A stretch of DNA of 35,676 nucleotides from an uncultured Flavobacteriaceae bacterium (GCA_947311815.1 CAMZMA010000136.1:1-35676); one strand, 5' to 3'. Shown: positions 6,840 through 16,422, counted from the stretch's first letter. Translations and numbers: made by a program. The notes: generated by a model not told the origin, from the sequence alone.

Positions 6840-9800
6840 ATGAAACAAAAATTAACATTCCTATTTGTAAGTTGTTTGTTTTTTGTTAGTTTTTCATTTG
6901 CTCAAGAGATTACGGTACAGGGTACTGTTTCTGATGCTAGCACAGGAGAACTACCAGGAGTAAACATACAAGTAAAAGGAACAAAAAAAGGAACAACCAC
7001 TGGATTTGATGGAAAGTATTCTATCAAAACAAGTAAAGGTAGTGTTTTAGTCTTTTCTTATATAGGCTATAAGACAAAAGAAGTAACTGTAACGTCTAAC
7101 ACTATAAATGTAACAATGGTAGAAGATGCAGATCTTCTAGATGAAATTGTGGTAACGTCATTCGGTATTAAAAAGAAAGAGAAATCTTTAGGGTATGCTG
7201 TACAAAAAGTAAAAGCGGCTGATTTAAATTTAGCAGGAAATACAAATGCCTTAGAGGCATTGCAAGGTCAGGTAGCGGGTGTTCAGATTACAAGAACATC
7301 TGGTTCTGCAGGAGGAGGGGTTGATATTTTAATTAGAGGGATATCTTCGGTAAACCCTGGGAGAAGTAATCAGCCTTTAATTGTTGTTGATGGTATCGCA
7401 TTAAATAATGATACTTTTGCTGGTAACACTCAACCAAGTGCAGGGTCTAATGCTTCTGGAAGCTCTGAACAATTTGGGTTTTCAAACAGAGCAGGAGATA
7501 TTAATCCAGATGATATTGAAAGTTACTCTGTGTTAAAAGGAGCTGCAGCGACAGCTTTATATGGTATTAGAGCATCTAACGGGGCAATTATTATAACTAC
7601 TAAAAAAGGAAAGTTAGGAAAAGCTAAAATATCTATAGGAGCTTCTACAACTTTAAGGCAAGTGACTAAAACACCAGCGTTACAAACTACTTTTAGAGAA
7701 GGGCATAGAACAACACGCAGACCAGGTGTAACAATTGATCCAACAAACACCTTTGATGGTTATAATCGTTTTAGTTGGGCGTTCTATTCTTGGGGTGTAC
7801 CGTTTACAGATGATGAGTTTGTGCAATTTGACGGAACAATAACAGATTTAAGAAATGATGCTTTTCATAGCCCGTATGAATTGTTTAAAACAGGTGTTAA
7901 TACTCAATTTAATTTTAATATAAGTGGAGCGTCAGACAAGTTAAATTATTATTTTTCAGCGGGTAAAAGTTCTGATGAAGGAATTTTACCTAATACTTAT
8001 TACGATAAGATTAATTTAAAGTTTAGAGGAGGATTGCAAATATCGGATAAATTTAATGTAAATACATCTATTATCTACACTAAATCTGGTGGAGCTAGAG
8101 GAAATGGAGGGGATAAATCTATTTTTAGTTCAATGTCTTACTGGTCTGCAACATTTCCTATCAATGACTATTTAAATTCAGATGGGACTCAAAAAAATTA
8201 TACACCAGGATGGATAGACAATCCACGTTATTTTGCAGAAACCAGCAATTTAAAAGATAATGTAAATCGTTGGGTAGCCAATGCAACACTAAATTGGTCA
8301 CCTAAAGAATGGTTAAATATTTCGTATTCTGCTCAAATAGATAATTATTCTGATATTAGAAATCGTTTTGTGCCAGCAGATTTAGATGTGGGAACACAAG
8401 TAGGAGGTTTTATTATTAATGAAAATATTAATTTTACAGGATTAGAATCTAATTTGTTAGCAACAATAACCAAAGATTTTTCTGAAGATTTTAAAGCAAC
8501 TGTTTTAATAGGTAATCAAATTTCTGATATTAGTACAAATTATTCAAATATCAGAGGAGAAGGGTTAAATATACCAGGGTTGAATGATTTATCTAATATT
8601 ACTAATATTTTTGCAGGATTAAGTAAAAGTCATTCTAGGTCGATGGGGATTTTTAGTGAGGTACGTTTAGCTTATCAAGATAAATTGTTTTTATCTGTAA
8701 CGGGAAGAAATGACTGGTTATCTGTATTGCCAGCTAAAAATAGATCTTTCTTTTATCCATCGGTAAGTATGTCTTATTTATTTCATGAGCTGATAGACCA
8801 AGATGCTAACATTTTGTCTTTTGGTAAATTTAGAACCTCATGGGCGCAAGTAGGTAAAGGTCCAAACTTTGGACAAATAGGACAATTTTTTATTAATGAT
8901 GGTGTTTTTCCGTTTGATGGTACTGGAGGGTACAGAGCGAGTACAAGAGCAGGAGACCCTGATTTAATCCCAGAAAGAAGCAGCTCATATGAGATAGGAA
9001 CAGATTTACGTTTTTTAAACAATAGGTTTCGTTTAGATTATTCATACTACAAAACTAAAAACACTGATCAAATTTTCCCAGTATCAACCGCTCAATCATC
9101 GGGTATTTCTAGTTATATAAGAAATGCAGGAGACTATGAAACCTGGGGGCATGAACTATTGTTAAGTGCAGATATCATTAAAAAAGAAAATTTTAAATGG
9201 ACAGCTATTATTAACTGGTCAACAAACGGAGGTAAAGTAACCGCTATACCAGAAGACTTAGATGAAATAATTTTCTTTGAAGATAGAATTACTGCAAAAG
9301 CAAAAGTAGGTGATGCTTTAGGTACCTTATATGGCTGGGTGTTTCAAACAACACCAGATGGTCAACGTTATGTGGGTGCAGACGGAAAATGGATAGTTAC
9401 AGGGTCTGATAATAGTGGTTTTTATTATACAGGAACCAATGAAATGGTAAAAGTTGGAAATGCTTTTCCAGATTATATTGCCACTATTAACAATAATTTC
9501 TCTTGGAAAAATTTTGATTTTAACTTTATGATTGAATACAAAAAAGGAGGAGATTTATATGATAGAGGTTTTAGAAACGCCTTAAGAAACGGTAATTTAA
9601 AAGAAACAGAATTTAGAGACCAAGAAAGAGTATTGCAAGGTGTTATGGATGATGGGAATGGTGGCTTTACGGCTAACACAACCTCATTATTAATTACAGC
9701 AGACAGTTATTATAGAGATTTTGACAACTATAATACAGCTTCAGAAGTTTTGCTACAAGATGGCTCTTGGCTCAAGCTTAGAACAATAGGACTAACGTAT

Positions 9801-10007
9801 AAATTTAATAGCGGATTAATAAATAAGTTAGGTATTTCTAGAGCTTCTTTAAATGCCAGTGCACATAATATTCTTTTGTGGACGCCTTTTAAAGGGTTTG
9901 ACCCAGAAGGAAATCAATTTAGCGCGGGTAGTAATATTTATGGATTTACAGGTCTAACTGTTCCTTTGTCAGAAAGTTATTCATTTGGTCTTAAATTAGA
10001 CTTTTAA
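6840..10007 (+). CDS. SusC/RagA-family TonB-linked outer-membrane transporter
   Basis: The 1055-residue protein has a signal peptide (cleavage probably after FSFA at about residue 21). A carboxypeptidase-D-regulatory-like beta domain follows (about 24-97; VQGTVSDASTGELPGVNIQVKG). Next come a TonB-box-like DEIVVTSFG (from 101), a plug domain (about 115-240; LEALQGQVAGVQI, GGVDILIRG, IVVDGIALNN, YSVLKGAAATALYG) and a large beta-barrel ending in a terminal Phe (GLKLDF). SusC proteins pair with a SusD lid to import oligosaccharides or peptides across the outer membrane using TonB energy. No glycoside hydrolase is nearby, so a sugar substrate is not supported. SusD follows by 11 nt. Confidence 0.96.
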   Translation: MKQKLTFLFVSCLFFVSFSFAQEITVQGTVSDASTGELPGVNIQVKGTKKGTTTGFDGKYSIKTSKGSVLVFSYIGYKTKEVTVTSNTINVTMVEDADLLDEIVVTSFGIKKKEKSLGYAVQKVKAADLNLAGNTNALEALQGQVAGVQITRTSGSAGGGVDILIRGISSVNPGRSNQPLIVVDGIALNNDTFAGNTQPSAGSNASGSSEQFGFSNRAGDINPDDIESYSVLKGAAATALYGIRASNGAIIITTKKGKLGKAKISIGASTTLRQVTKTPALQTTFREGHRTTRRPGVTIDPTNTFDGYNRFSWAFYSWGVPFTDDEFVQFDGTITDLRNDAFHSPYELFKTGVNTQFNFNISGASDKLNYYFSAGKSSDEGILPNTYYDKINLKFRGGLQISDKFNVNTSIIYTKSGGARGNGGDKSIFSSMSYWSATFPINDYLNSDGTQKNYTPGWIDNPRYFAETSNLKDNVNRWVANATLNWSPKEWLNISYSAQIDNYSDIRNRFVPADLDVGTQVGGFIINENINFTGLESNLLATITKDFSEDFKATVLIGNQISDISTNYSNIRGEGLNIPGLNDLSNITNIFAGLSKSHSRSMGIFSEVRLAYQDKLFLSVTGRNDWLSVLPAKNRSFFYPSVSMSYLFHELIDQDANILSFGKFRTSWAQVGKGPNFGQIGQFFINDGVFPFDGTGGYRASTRAGDPDLIPERSSSYEIGTDLRFLNNRFRLDYSYYKTKNTDQIFPVSTAQSSGISSYIRNAGDYETWGHELLLSADIIKKENFKWTAIINWSTNGGKVTAIPEDLDEIIFFEDRITAKAKVGDALGTLYGWVFQTTPDGQRYVGADGKWIVTGSDNSGFYYTGTNEMVKVGNAFPDYIATINNNFSWKNFDFNFMIEYKKGGDLYDRGFRNALRNGNLKETEFRDQERVLQGVMDDGNGGFTANTTSLLITADSYYRDFDNYNTASEVLLQDGSWLKLRTIGLTYKFNSGLINKLGISRASLNASAHNILLWTPFKGFDPEGNQFSAGSNIYGFTGLTVPLSESYSFGLKLDF

Positions 10008-10018
10008 AAGATAGAAAT

Positions 10019-11485
10019 ATGAAAACATTAATTAAAAACACACTAATTGCAATACTGTTTATGTCTTTTATAGGATGTAGTGATCAGTATTTTGATGTAA
10101 ACACACCAACAGGAACTGCCTCAATAGATCAATTAAATATGAGTGATTTATTAGGTCCAGTAATTTACCATACTGTAACAGCCCAATATAATGCTGAAAG
10201 GGTTTTAGGAAATTATAGTCAACAATTCACAGGTGAAGGAGGAGGAGCGTCTGGAGCTACAAGCCTTTCAGGTACTTGGTTAGAAATATATTTGTATGTC
10301 TTACCTAACTTAAAAACAATCCTTAGTAAAGCTGAAGCTAAAAATGCTACACACTATACAGCAGTAGCAAAAATATTAACAGCAATTAACATTGGTTTGT
10401 CGGCAGATTGTTGGGATAACATACCTTATAAAGAAGCTTCACAGGGAGCGGTAAACACAAAACCAGTATTTGATTCTCAAGAATCAATTTATGTAGAAAT
10501 ATTGTCTTTGTTAGATAGCGCTATTACCGGGTTACAGGGGTCTGACAATGGGTTTCCTTTGGGGAATGAAGATTTATTTTATGGAGGCAATTCAAGCAAA
10601 TGGATAAAAGCAGCTTATACATTAAAAGCTCGATATCAATTACATCTTATAAGTAGAGGAATGGCTTCTGCAAATGATGTGTTATCAAGTTTGTTAAATG
10701 GTTTTTCTTCTAACGAAGATGATTTACAAATGAGTTATACTTCTAGAAATATTAACCCTTGGTATTCTAGAGAAATTTTAGCTGCAGCTACAGGAAATGA
10801 TCATGACAAAGTTGGAGATCAATTGGTAAGTATTATGAACGGCACAACGTATCCTTTTGCTACTGTAACCATAGACCCTAGACTACCTGTTTTTGCAGAA
10901 ATTTCTGATGCTTCAGGAGTATGGAGAGGTTTTGAAAGTGGTGGTGATGGTTTATCTTCTGATGGAAATAATGGAAATACAGATTTTGCTGCTGGCGGAT
11001 TTTATACTAACGTTACAGCTCCAATCGTTGTTGTTTCTTACGCTGAAGCACAATTTATCATGGCCGAAGCTGCTTTCTTAGCTAATGGAGGCACTCCAAC
11101 TAGCACTGGAACAAATGCAGCAGCTTATGCAGCGTATATAAATGGTATTGAGGCGAGTATGAATAAGTTAGGGGTAGATGGTACAGCTTATATGACAGAT
11201 ACTTCAATTGATTTAGGAATGGGGAATTTAAAATTAGAGCATATTATGAAAGAAAAATATATTGCGAATTTTTTAAACCCAGAAGTATTTAATGATTTAA
11301 GAAGGTATGATTTTTCAACAAATGTATTTAAAGGATTTGCTTTACCAGTAGATAACGCTACTAGTGAGTTCCCTGGAGAATGGTTAGTAAGAGCACAATA
11401 TCCTGATTCAGAAGCTATAAGAAATCCAGACAATGTAAATGCCAACAAACAAGCGCCAACAGTAAAAGTTTGGTGGAATAATTAA
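10019..11485 (+). CDS. SusD/RagB-family substrate-binding lipoprotein (SusD-like_2 type)
   Basis: The 488-residue protein begins with a lipoprotein signal ending in FIGC (Cys20), followed by SDQYFD. The body is helix-rich with SusD-type segments: DCWDNIPYKEA, FDSQESIYVEIL, AAYTLKARYQLHL, YAEAQFIMAEAAF, IMKEKYIANFLNPEVFNDLRRYDF. The short size and overall pattern fit the SusD-like_2 subfamily rather than classical starch SusD. It acts as the surface lid of the upstream SusC. Substrate cannot be assigned; this subgroup is often found without carbohydrate-active enzymes. A strong terminator begins 32 nt after the stop codon. Confidence 0.94.
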   Translation: MKTLIKNTLIAILFMSFIGCSDQYFDVNTPTGTASIDQLNMSDLLGPVIYHTVTAQYNAERVLGNYSQQFTGEGGGASGATSLSGTWLEIYLYVLPNLKTILSKAEAKNATHYTAVAKILTAINIGLSADCWDNIPYKEASQGAVNTKPVFDSQESIYVEILSLLDSAITGLQGSDNGFPLGNEDLFYGGNSSKWIKAAYTLKARYQLHLISRGMASANDVLSSLLNGFSSNEDDLQMSYTSRNINPWYSREILAAATGNDHDKVGDQLVSIMNGTTYPFATVTIDPRLPVFAEISDASGVWRGFESGGDGLSSDGNNGNTDFAAGGFYTNVTAPIVVVSYAEAQFIMAEAAFLANGGTPTSTGTNAAAYAAYINGIEASMNKLGVDGTAYMTDTSIDLGMGNLKLEHIMKEKYIANFLNPEVFNDLRRYDFSTNVFKGFALPVDNATSEFPGEWLVRAQYPDSEAIRNPDNVNANKQAPTVKVWWNN

Positions 11486-11517
11486 AACTTATTTTTAAGT
11501 GTAGATTAATTTGAATT

Positions 11518-11556
11518 AAAGAGGTTGTTTTTAGCTAAAAACAACCTCTTTTTTAA
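11518..11556. terminator. Bidirectional rho-independent terminator
   Basis: AAAGAGGTTGTTTTTAG (11518-11534) and its exact complement (11535-11551) form a perfect palindrome running into TTTT. An A-run precedes it for the other strand. It lies between SusD and the convergent PLP-enzyme gene, whose stop codon is at 11553-11555, and can end transcription from both sides. Confidence 0.9.
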
Positions 11557-12569
11557 TGCCTTAATTTTTCTAATAAAAACAGCAATTCTTCTTCTGTATG
11601 ATTCGCATTTATCACAATCCGATGCATCATTTTTTTAATAGAAGGATATTGAAAACTAGTGATAATTATGTTTTCTTGTAGCAATTTTGTTGCAATAGTA
11701 TCATCATCAACAAAAAAAACAGGATAGTTTTTAGCAATTTTTATTGTAGAATGCTGTTGTAGTTTGTTAAAAACAAATGCACAGTTGTTTTTCAGCTTTT
11801 GTAATTGTATTTGATATAGTTTTTGTGATGCTAAAAATCCGTCTAAAAAAGCAGGATTCATACCTGCGCTACCACCAAAAAGAGCTAACGCTTTTATTTG
11901 AGCGATAAATGCGTTGTTTCCTGAAATATATCCGCCAGAAACACCAAAAGCTTTTCCTAATGAAGCGACAGTAACAATGGTCAAGTTTTCTTTTTTCGGA
12001 ATTTGAGAAGTAATTCCGTTGCCATTTTTTCCTAAAACGCCAATACTGTGCGATTCGTCTATCAACAATGTAATGGCAATGTGTTTAGGTATATTGTCTA
12101 AAAAATCAAAAGAAAAAGGAGCAGTTTCTAGTGCAGGAATTGCATCAACCAAAATGGTAATTTTTTGGTATTTATAAATTTCATCAGTAATCACATCATT
12201 TATAAAAAAAGGAAGTGCTTTTTTGTGTTTAATTGCTGGATGCGTTTTCGGTAAATAGAAAAAAGCATCGGTAGTTTTTGCTAAAACCTGAAGCGCTAAA
12301 TGTCCTGCTAAAGTACCAGAAGAAACAGTTACTACAGCATCCGTTTTTAAAAAAGAGGCTAAAAAACCTTCCGCTTTATCATAAATAGATAGTTTTACAT
12401 TGGCGTTTCTTGAGCTTCCGTAAGAAGTGCCCCAAGTAGCCATACTTTTAGCTAATTGTTGCTGAAAATCTTTGTGAGCAGCTACACCTAAATAAGAAGT
12501 ACCGCTAAAATAAAGATACTCTTTTTGCTGAATGGTTACTTTGGTATCTGGAATTTGATGGGTACGCAT
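11553..12569 (-). CDS. Alpha-oxoamine-synthase-like PLP-dependent enzyme (KBL/BioF fold)
   Basis: The 338-residue fold-type I PLP enzyme resembles 8-amino-7-oxononanoate synthase and 2-amino-3-ketobutyrate CoA ligase. DESHSIGVLG (171-180) supplies Asp171 for the PLP nitrogen, and SLGKAFGVSGG (203-213) supplies the Schiff-base Lys206. The usual opening segment appears as YLYFSGTSYLGVA (18-30). The family is normally about 385-400 residues, so this member is some 50 residues shorter, mostly at the N-terminus, and its GTSYGSSRNANVKLSIYDKAE region departs from the canonical glycine-rich pattern. Its ATG directly abuts the stop codon of the dipeptide epimerase gene (TAA then ATG), so the two are translated together. 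No other biotin genes are present, which argues against BioF. Substrates are unknown. Confidence 0.85.
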   Translation of the reverse strand: MRTHQIPDTKVTIQQKEYLYFSGTSYLGVAAHKDFQQQLAKSMATWGTSYGSSRNANVKLSIYDKAEGFLASFLKTDAVVTVSSGTLAGHLALQVLAKTTDAFFYLPKTHPAIKHKKALPFFINDVITDEIYKYQKITILVDAIPALETAPFSFDFLDNIPKHIAITLLIDESHSIGVLGKNGNGITSQIPKKENLTIVTVASLGKAFGVSGGYISGNNAFIAQIKALALFGGSAGMNPAFLDGFLASQKLYQIQLQKLKNNCAFVFNKLQQHSTIKIAKNYPVFFVDDDTIATKLLQENIIITSFQYPSIKKMMHRIVINANHTEEELLFLLEKLRH

Positions 12570-13586
12570 TTACAGTAAGTTTACACCTGTTCCGTTTTCA
12601 TTGGCATAAGAAATGATCCCATCTTTAATGGTGACGCCTGTTGCAATATCTTCGGATAATAAAAGAGCTCCGTCCATATCTACATAATCTAGTTGAGGTA
12701 GTAAATGTCCGATGGCAGAAATACCAACGGTAGATTCGGTCATGCAGCCTACCATGGTTTTCATGCCCAATTCTTTGGCTTTGGCAATCATTCTACGAGC
12801 AGGTGTTAATCCGCCACATTTGGTGAGTTTTACATTTACTCCGTGATAATGATTGTAGCATTTTTCTACATCGGTTTCTACAATGCAACTTTCATCAGCA
12901 ATAATTGGTAAAACCGAATTTTCAAAGACTTTTTTTATCGAAGTCCAATCATCTGCTGGCAAAGGTTGTTCTAAAAACTCAACGCCTAATTCTTTTAATT
13001 GTACGGCATTTTTTATGGTTTCATCTGCTGTCCATCCGCAGTTGGCATCAATTCTAAAAACGGAATTGGTATGTTTTCTAAGTTCGGTTACAATAGCAAT
13101 ATCGTTTTTTGTACCCAGTTTTATTTTATAAATAGGCCAAGGCATTTCTTGCATTTTAGCTACCATTTTTTCAATGGTATCAATGCCAATTGTATAATCG
13201 GTTAACGGATTATTTTGCGTGTTGTATTCCCAAATTTCATACAATTTTTTGTGGTGTAATTTGGCGTATAAATCGTTAAAAGCCATATCTAATGCACATA
13301 AAGCAAAAAGATTGTCTTTTAAATGTGTGTGTGCTAAATCCCAAAATTGAGTGGGCGTTGTATTGGTAAAATCTTGCTGTTTAATAGCATTCCAACATTG
13401 TAATAAATCGGCTTCAATAATAACCGCTGTTTTGTTGTAATACGGATTTGAAGTTGCTTCTCCGTAACCTGTTTTTCCGTTGTGCGATAAACAAGCAATT
13501 ACTGAGGGTTGCGTGGTATGAGTTTCTCTAGAAATGGTAAAAGGATGCGCTAGTTTTAACAGGTATTGTTTTACGGTTAGGTGCAT
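12570..13586 (-). CDS. Dipeptide epimerase (L-Ala-D/L-Glu epimerase type, enolase superfamily)
   Basis: The 338-residue protein carries the complete active-site set of the muconate-lactonising-enzyme subgroup. The catalytic KxK is in YKIKLG (Lys154 and Lys156), metal ligands are Asp180 (RIDANCGW), Glu206 (FLEQPLP) and Asp231 (IADES), and the opposing lysine is in NVKLTKCGG (Lys253). A DMDG motif (303-306) follows, the DxD signature that binds the dipeptide amino group. Family members epimerise L-Ala-D-Glu from peptidoglycan or other dipeptides; specificity here is not proven. It is coupled without any gap to the PLP-enzyme gene downstream. No clear promoter is seen in the 44-nt spacer to holB, so co-transcription with holB is possible. 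Confidence 0.92.
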   Translation of the reverse strand: MHLTVKQYLLKLAHPFTISRETHTTQPSVIACLSHNGKTGYGEATSNPYYNKTAVIIEADLLQCWNAIKQQDFTNTTPTQFWDLAHTHLKDNLFALCALDMAFNDLYAKLHHKKLYEIWEYNTQNNPLTDYTIGIDTIEKMVAKMQEMPWPIYKIKLGTKNDIAIVTELRKHTNSVFRIDANCGWTADETIKNAVQLKELGVEFLEQPLPADDWTSIKKVFENSVLPIIADESCIVETDVEKCYNHYHGVNVKLTKCGGLTPARRMIAKAKELGMKTMVGCMTESTVGISAIGHLLPQLDYVDMDGALLLSEDIATGVTIKDGIISYANENGTGVNLL

Positions 13587-13630
13587 AAGAGTTTCATTAA
13601 AAAGTGAACTATAAAAATAACTAAATAATC

Positions 13631-14776
13631 TTAAACAATGGACTCTTTTTTATGTAAAAATCGAGTCAATTTCATCGATAAATCAAGTAGAATAATTTTA
13701 GCATTTCCGTTTCTTTCTATATGATACAGTGCTTGGTTTAATTCTTTTTCGATGTCTAAAATATTGCCACTATGCACAAACGGAGCAAAGTTTTTTAAAT
13801 CGAATTTTGGCGATTTTGTTTCTAGAAAAACCAATTCGGGCGATTTGTAATTTAGCAACAAGGCTTGTCTAAAAAATTGCAAGCAATACGCTAAAAATTG
13901 TTTTTGTGTTTCTCGTCCGCTTTTGGCAATAGTATCGCTCCAAGCAATTAATTCTTGTATTACGGTGGCATTTCCTTTGGCTCTAAAAGCAGCACGAATC
14001 CAAAGAATAAACCATTCTTCAAAAAGAACATCTTTAGAGTTGTTGTGTAAAATATGTAATGCTTTGTTGTAATTCCCTTCGGATTGATGGGCAATTTTTG
14101 TAGCTTCATTTGTAGAAACTTGCTCTCTTTTTACCAAAGCATCTGCAATATTTTGCTCTGATAATGACGGAAAATATAAAGCTTGACAACGCGATTTAAT
14201 CGTATTAATAATTTGATCTTCGTTTTCGGTAATCAAAATAAAAACTGTTTTTTCTGGCGGCTCTTCAATCAGTTTTAACAATTTATTAGCTGCAGCAATG
14301 TTCATTTTTTCTGCCATCCAAATAATCATCACTTTAAAACCACCTTCGTAACTTTTTAATTGTAGTTTTTTTACGATGTCTAAAGATTCATCAACACCAA
14401 TAAGACCTTGTTTGTTTTCTACTCCAATATGTTGCAACCATCGGTACAAACTCCCGTAAGGTTGCTCGTTAATAAATTGCCTCCAGTCTTTTAAAAACAA
14501 ATCACTTACAGGATGTTTTTTAACGCTATCATTGGTAGTTACAGGAAACGTAAAATGCAAATCAGGATGTTGTAATTTGCTACATTTTAGGTTACAAGCG
14601 TCGGTATTATCAGAAAAATGACACAATAAAAATTGGGCATATGCAATTGCCGTGGGTAAGGTGCCGCTTCCTTCTTTACCAACAAACAATTGAGCGTGAG
14701 GCACTCTACCGTTTTTTGCCGATGTTTGCAAATGTTGTTTTATATGTTCTTGTCCTATAATTTCATCGAAAAGCAT
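13631..14776 (-). CDS. holB: DNA polymerase III clamp-loader subunit delta'
   Basis: The 381-residue AAA+ protein opens with MLFDEIIGQEHIKQHL. Its Walker A is degenerate (GKEGSGT, 33-39: the P-loop lysine is replaced by Thr), as expected for the non-hydrolysing delta' subunit. An SRC motif (195-197) contributes the arginine finger to the neighbouring clamp-loader subunit. The zinc module is partial: Cys52, Cys61 and Cys65 are visible, followed by HPDLHF, and the fourth usual cysteine is not seen. It helps load the beta sliding clamp. A textbook promoter ends 4 nt before the ATG, so the mRNA may be leaderless. Confidence 0.92.
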   Translation of the reverse strand: MLFDEIIGQEHIKQHLQTSAKNGRVPHAQLFVGKEGSGTLPTAIAYAQFLLCHFSDNTDACNLKCSKLQHPDLHFTFPVTTNDSVKKHPVSDLFLKDWRQFINEQPYGSLYRWLQHIGVENKQGLIGVDESLDIVKKLQLKSYEGGFKVMIIWMAEKMNIAAANKLLKLIEEPPEKTVFILITENEDQIINTIKSRCQALYFPSLSEQNIADALVKREQVSTNEATKIAHQSEGNYNKALHILHNNSKDVLFEEWFILWIRAAFRAKGNATVIQELIAWSDTIAKSGRETQKQFLAYCLQFFRQALLLNYKSPELVFLETKSPKFDLKNFAPFVHSGNILDIEKELNQALYHIERNGNAKIILLDLSMKLTRFLHKKESIV

Positions 14777-14780
14777 AGAG

Positions 14781-14810
14781 CAAATATAAGCCTTAGATTT
14801 TTGATTTCAA
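14781..14810 (-). promoter_or_regulatory. holB promoter
   Basis: On the minus strand TTG (14810-14808), 19 nt, then TATATTTG (14788-14781) matches the Bacteroidota consensus. Its last base is only 4 nt from the ATG at 14776, which predicts a leaderless or near-leaderless transcript. Confidence 0.6.
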
Positions 14811-14833
14811 CTTGAAAAATTATAGTATTTTTA
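14801..14833 (+). promoter_or_regulatory. Putative promoter of the secreted 520-residue protein and pgk
   Basis: TTG (14801-14803), 22 nt, then TATTTTTA (14826-14833) approximates the Bacteroidota promoter, 26 nt before the ATG at 14860. It overlaps the divergent holB promoter region. Confidence 0.4.
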
Positions 14834-14859
14834 GAGAAAATTTTTAAGACGATAGAACC

Positions 14860-16422
14860 ATGAAAAAATTAATAATTTTCCTTGCATTTTTAATGTTTGT
14901 TTCAGGATATTCACAAGAAAACACCTTAAATATAAAAGTAAATAAGAGTAAGCTATTTAAAGAAAAAAAAGATTGGGAAATTAAAACCATATTGCAAGAT
15001 GCAGAGGGTAATTTTTTTTCGATTAGGAGTTATAGTTGGGGATATATTAGTCAAAAAACAAAATATTTGTTTAATAAATTTGATAGCAATTATAACAAAG
15101 TATTGTCGTATGAATTTAAATTAGAAAAAAACAGCACCATTTCTGTAGGAGCTGTTACTAATGATAAATTTTACTTTATTGAATATAAAAAAGACAAAAA
15201 AAACAAAAGAATTATTGCTTACGCACATAGTTCTCCATTAGATAAGTTTCAATTTCAAAAGAAAGAGATTTTTACTTTAAAAATAGATAAATTTCCAGGA
15301 TTTTTCGATTCGTTGTTTTCAGGAAGTAAAATGGATGCCAATTTAGACGGAAATATGTCTTTTTCTGAAAATGGCGATTTTTTAGTTTTTAATATTGATT
15401 CTTATGCTAAAAAGAATGAAAAACATGCCATTATTGTTTTAAATCATCAGTTAGAAGAGCTATGGAGAAAAGATTTTACCTTACCCATAAAAGATGCTAA
15501 ATTTGAAACGGAAGATATTAAAGTGTCTAATAAAGGTGCTATTTTTGTCTTAGGGAAAGTGTTTCATAAAGGACGTACTTCTAAAAGAAAAGGAAAAGCA
15601 AATTACCATCATCAACTAATAAAATTAACAAAAGAAGGGAATACTTCTGTAGATTTAAAGGTAGAGAATCATTTTGTAGGTTCTTTAAATATAACCTTTA
15701 CCAACCAAAATAATATTGGTTGCATTGGTTTTTATTCTGATAAAAATGATTACCGATACAAAGGAATTTGTACATTTTTTATCAATCCCGAAGATAATAC
15801 CATTATTTCTAAAAATTTCTCTCCGTTTACAAAACAGTTTATTACAGATAAATATGGCAAATTAAAAGACAAAGAACTGCAAGATATTGTGTTAAGAGAT
15901 GTGTATTATGCAGATAATGGCGAAATTACTTTTACGGCAGAAGAAAGTTACGTTACAATTCATACAACTTATAACAATGGCATAACGAACACTTATTATA
16001 GGTATCATTTTGATGATATTGTTATTGTAAGAACAGATCCTAAAGGGAAATTAAAATGGGCAAGAAATATTAATAAAGCACAAACATCAGGTAATTATTA
16101 CGATCCGTTGCTCTCTTTTTCATCAATAATTAATCAAAAAAATGTGTATTTATTTTTAAATGCACATAAAAACATGGGAAATCTTTCAGGAAGTAGAGCT
16201 AAATTTCGTCAAAATTGGCTATCAGGAATTACCAAAAGAAACTCTAAAATGTATGTGCTTAAATTTAATGATAAAGGAGAGTGGATTTACAAAGATATAC
16301 AGAGTAACAAAGAATCTCAAACTATTATTAATAGTAGGTTTATGAAAGAAATAGGTGCCAATAAAGCTATTTTTTATGGAAGTTATAAAAAGAAAAAACA
16401 ATTTATTACCATAGAATTTTAA
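14860..16422 (+). CDS. Secreted protein of unknown function
   Basis: I do not recognise a named family. The 520-residue protein starts with a clear signal peptide (KKLIIFLAFLMFVSGYSQ), cleaved near residue 19. The rest is lysine-rich and mostly beta, with repeated strand patterns such as FLVFNIDSYA, IFVLGKVFHKG, ITFTAEESYV and NVYLFLNAHKN, spaced much like blades of a beta-propeller; this fold is inferred only. There are no cysteine clusters, and the end lacks an obvious secretion-sorting domain. It is probably periplasmic or surface-exposed. It precedes pgk by 11 nt and probably shares its transcript, which is curious for a glycolytic gene. Confidence 0.75.
   Translation: MKKLIIFLAFLMFVSGYSQENTLNIKVNKSKLFKEKKDWEIKTILQDAEGNFFSIRSYSWGYISQKTKYLFNKFDSNYNKVLSYEFKLEKNSTISVGAVTNDKFYFIEYKKDKKNKRIIAYAHSSPLDKFQFQKKEIFTLKIDKFPGFFDSLFSGSKMDANLDGNMSFSENGDFLVFNIDSYAKKNEKHAIIVLNHQLEELWRKDFTLPIKDAKFETEDIKVSNKGAIFVLGKVFHKGRTSKRKGKANYHHQLIKLTKEGNTSVDLKVENHFVGSLNITFTNQNNIGCIGFYSDKNDYRYKGICTFFINPEDNTIISKNFSPFTKQFITDKYGKLKDKELQDIVLRDVYYADNGEITFTAEESYVTIHTTYNNGITNTYYRYHFDDIVIVRTDPKGKLKWARNINKAQTSGNYYDPLLSFSSIINQKNVYLFLNAHKNMGNLSGSRAKFRQNWLSGITKRNSKMYVLKFNDKGEWIYKDIQSNKESQTIINSRFMKEIGANKAIFYGSYKKKKQFITIEF

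Noticed and set aside
7523..7750. Antisense open frames inside SusC and other genes (for example 5707-5991, 17213-17530, 30043-30303)
   Set aside because: They mirror strongly recognisable coding sequence, lack family signatures and have no promoter or plausible start context.
6840..11485. A polysaccharide utilisation locus around SusC/SusD
   Set aside because: No glycoside hydrolase, polysaccharide lyase, sulfatase or hybrid sensor lies in the window; only the import pair is supported.
11553..12569. Calling the PLP enzyme BioF (biotin synthesis) or Kbl (threonine breakdown)
   Set aside because: It is shorter than both, its glycine-rich region deviates, and there are no biotin or threonine dehydrogenase genes beside it.
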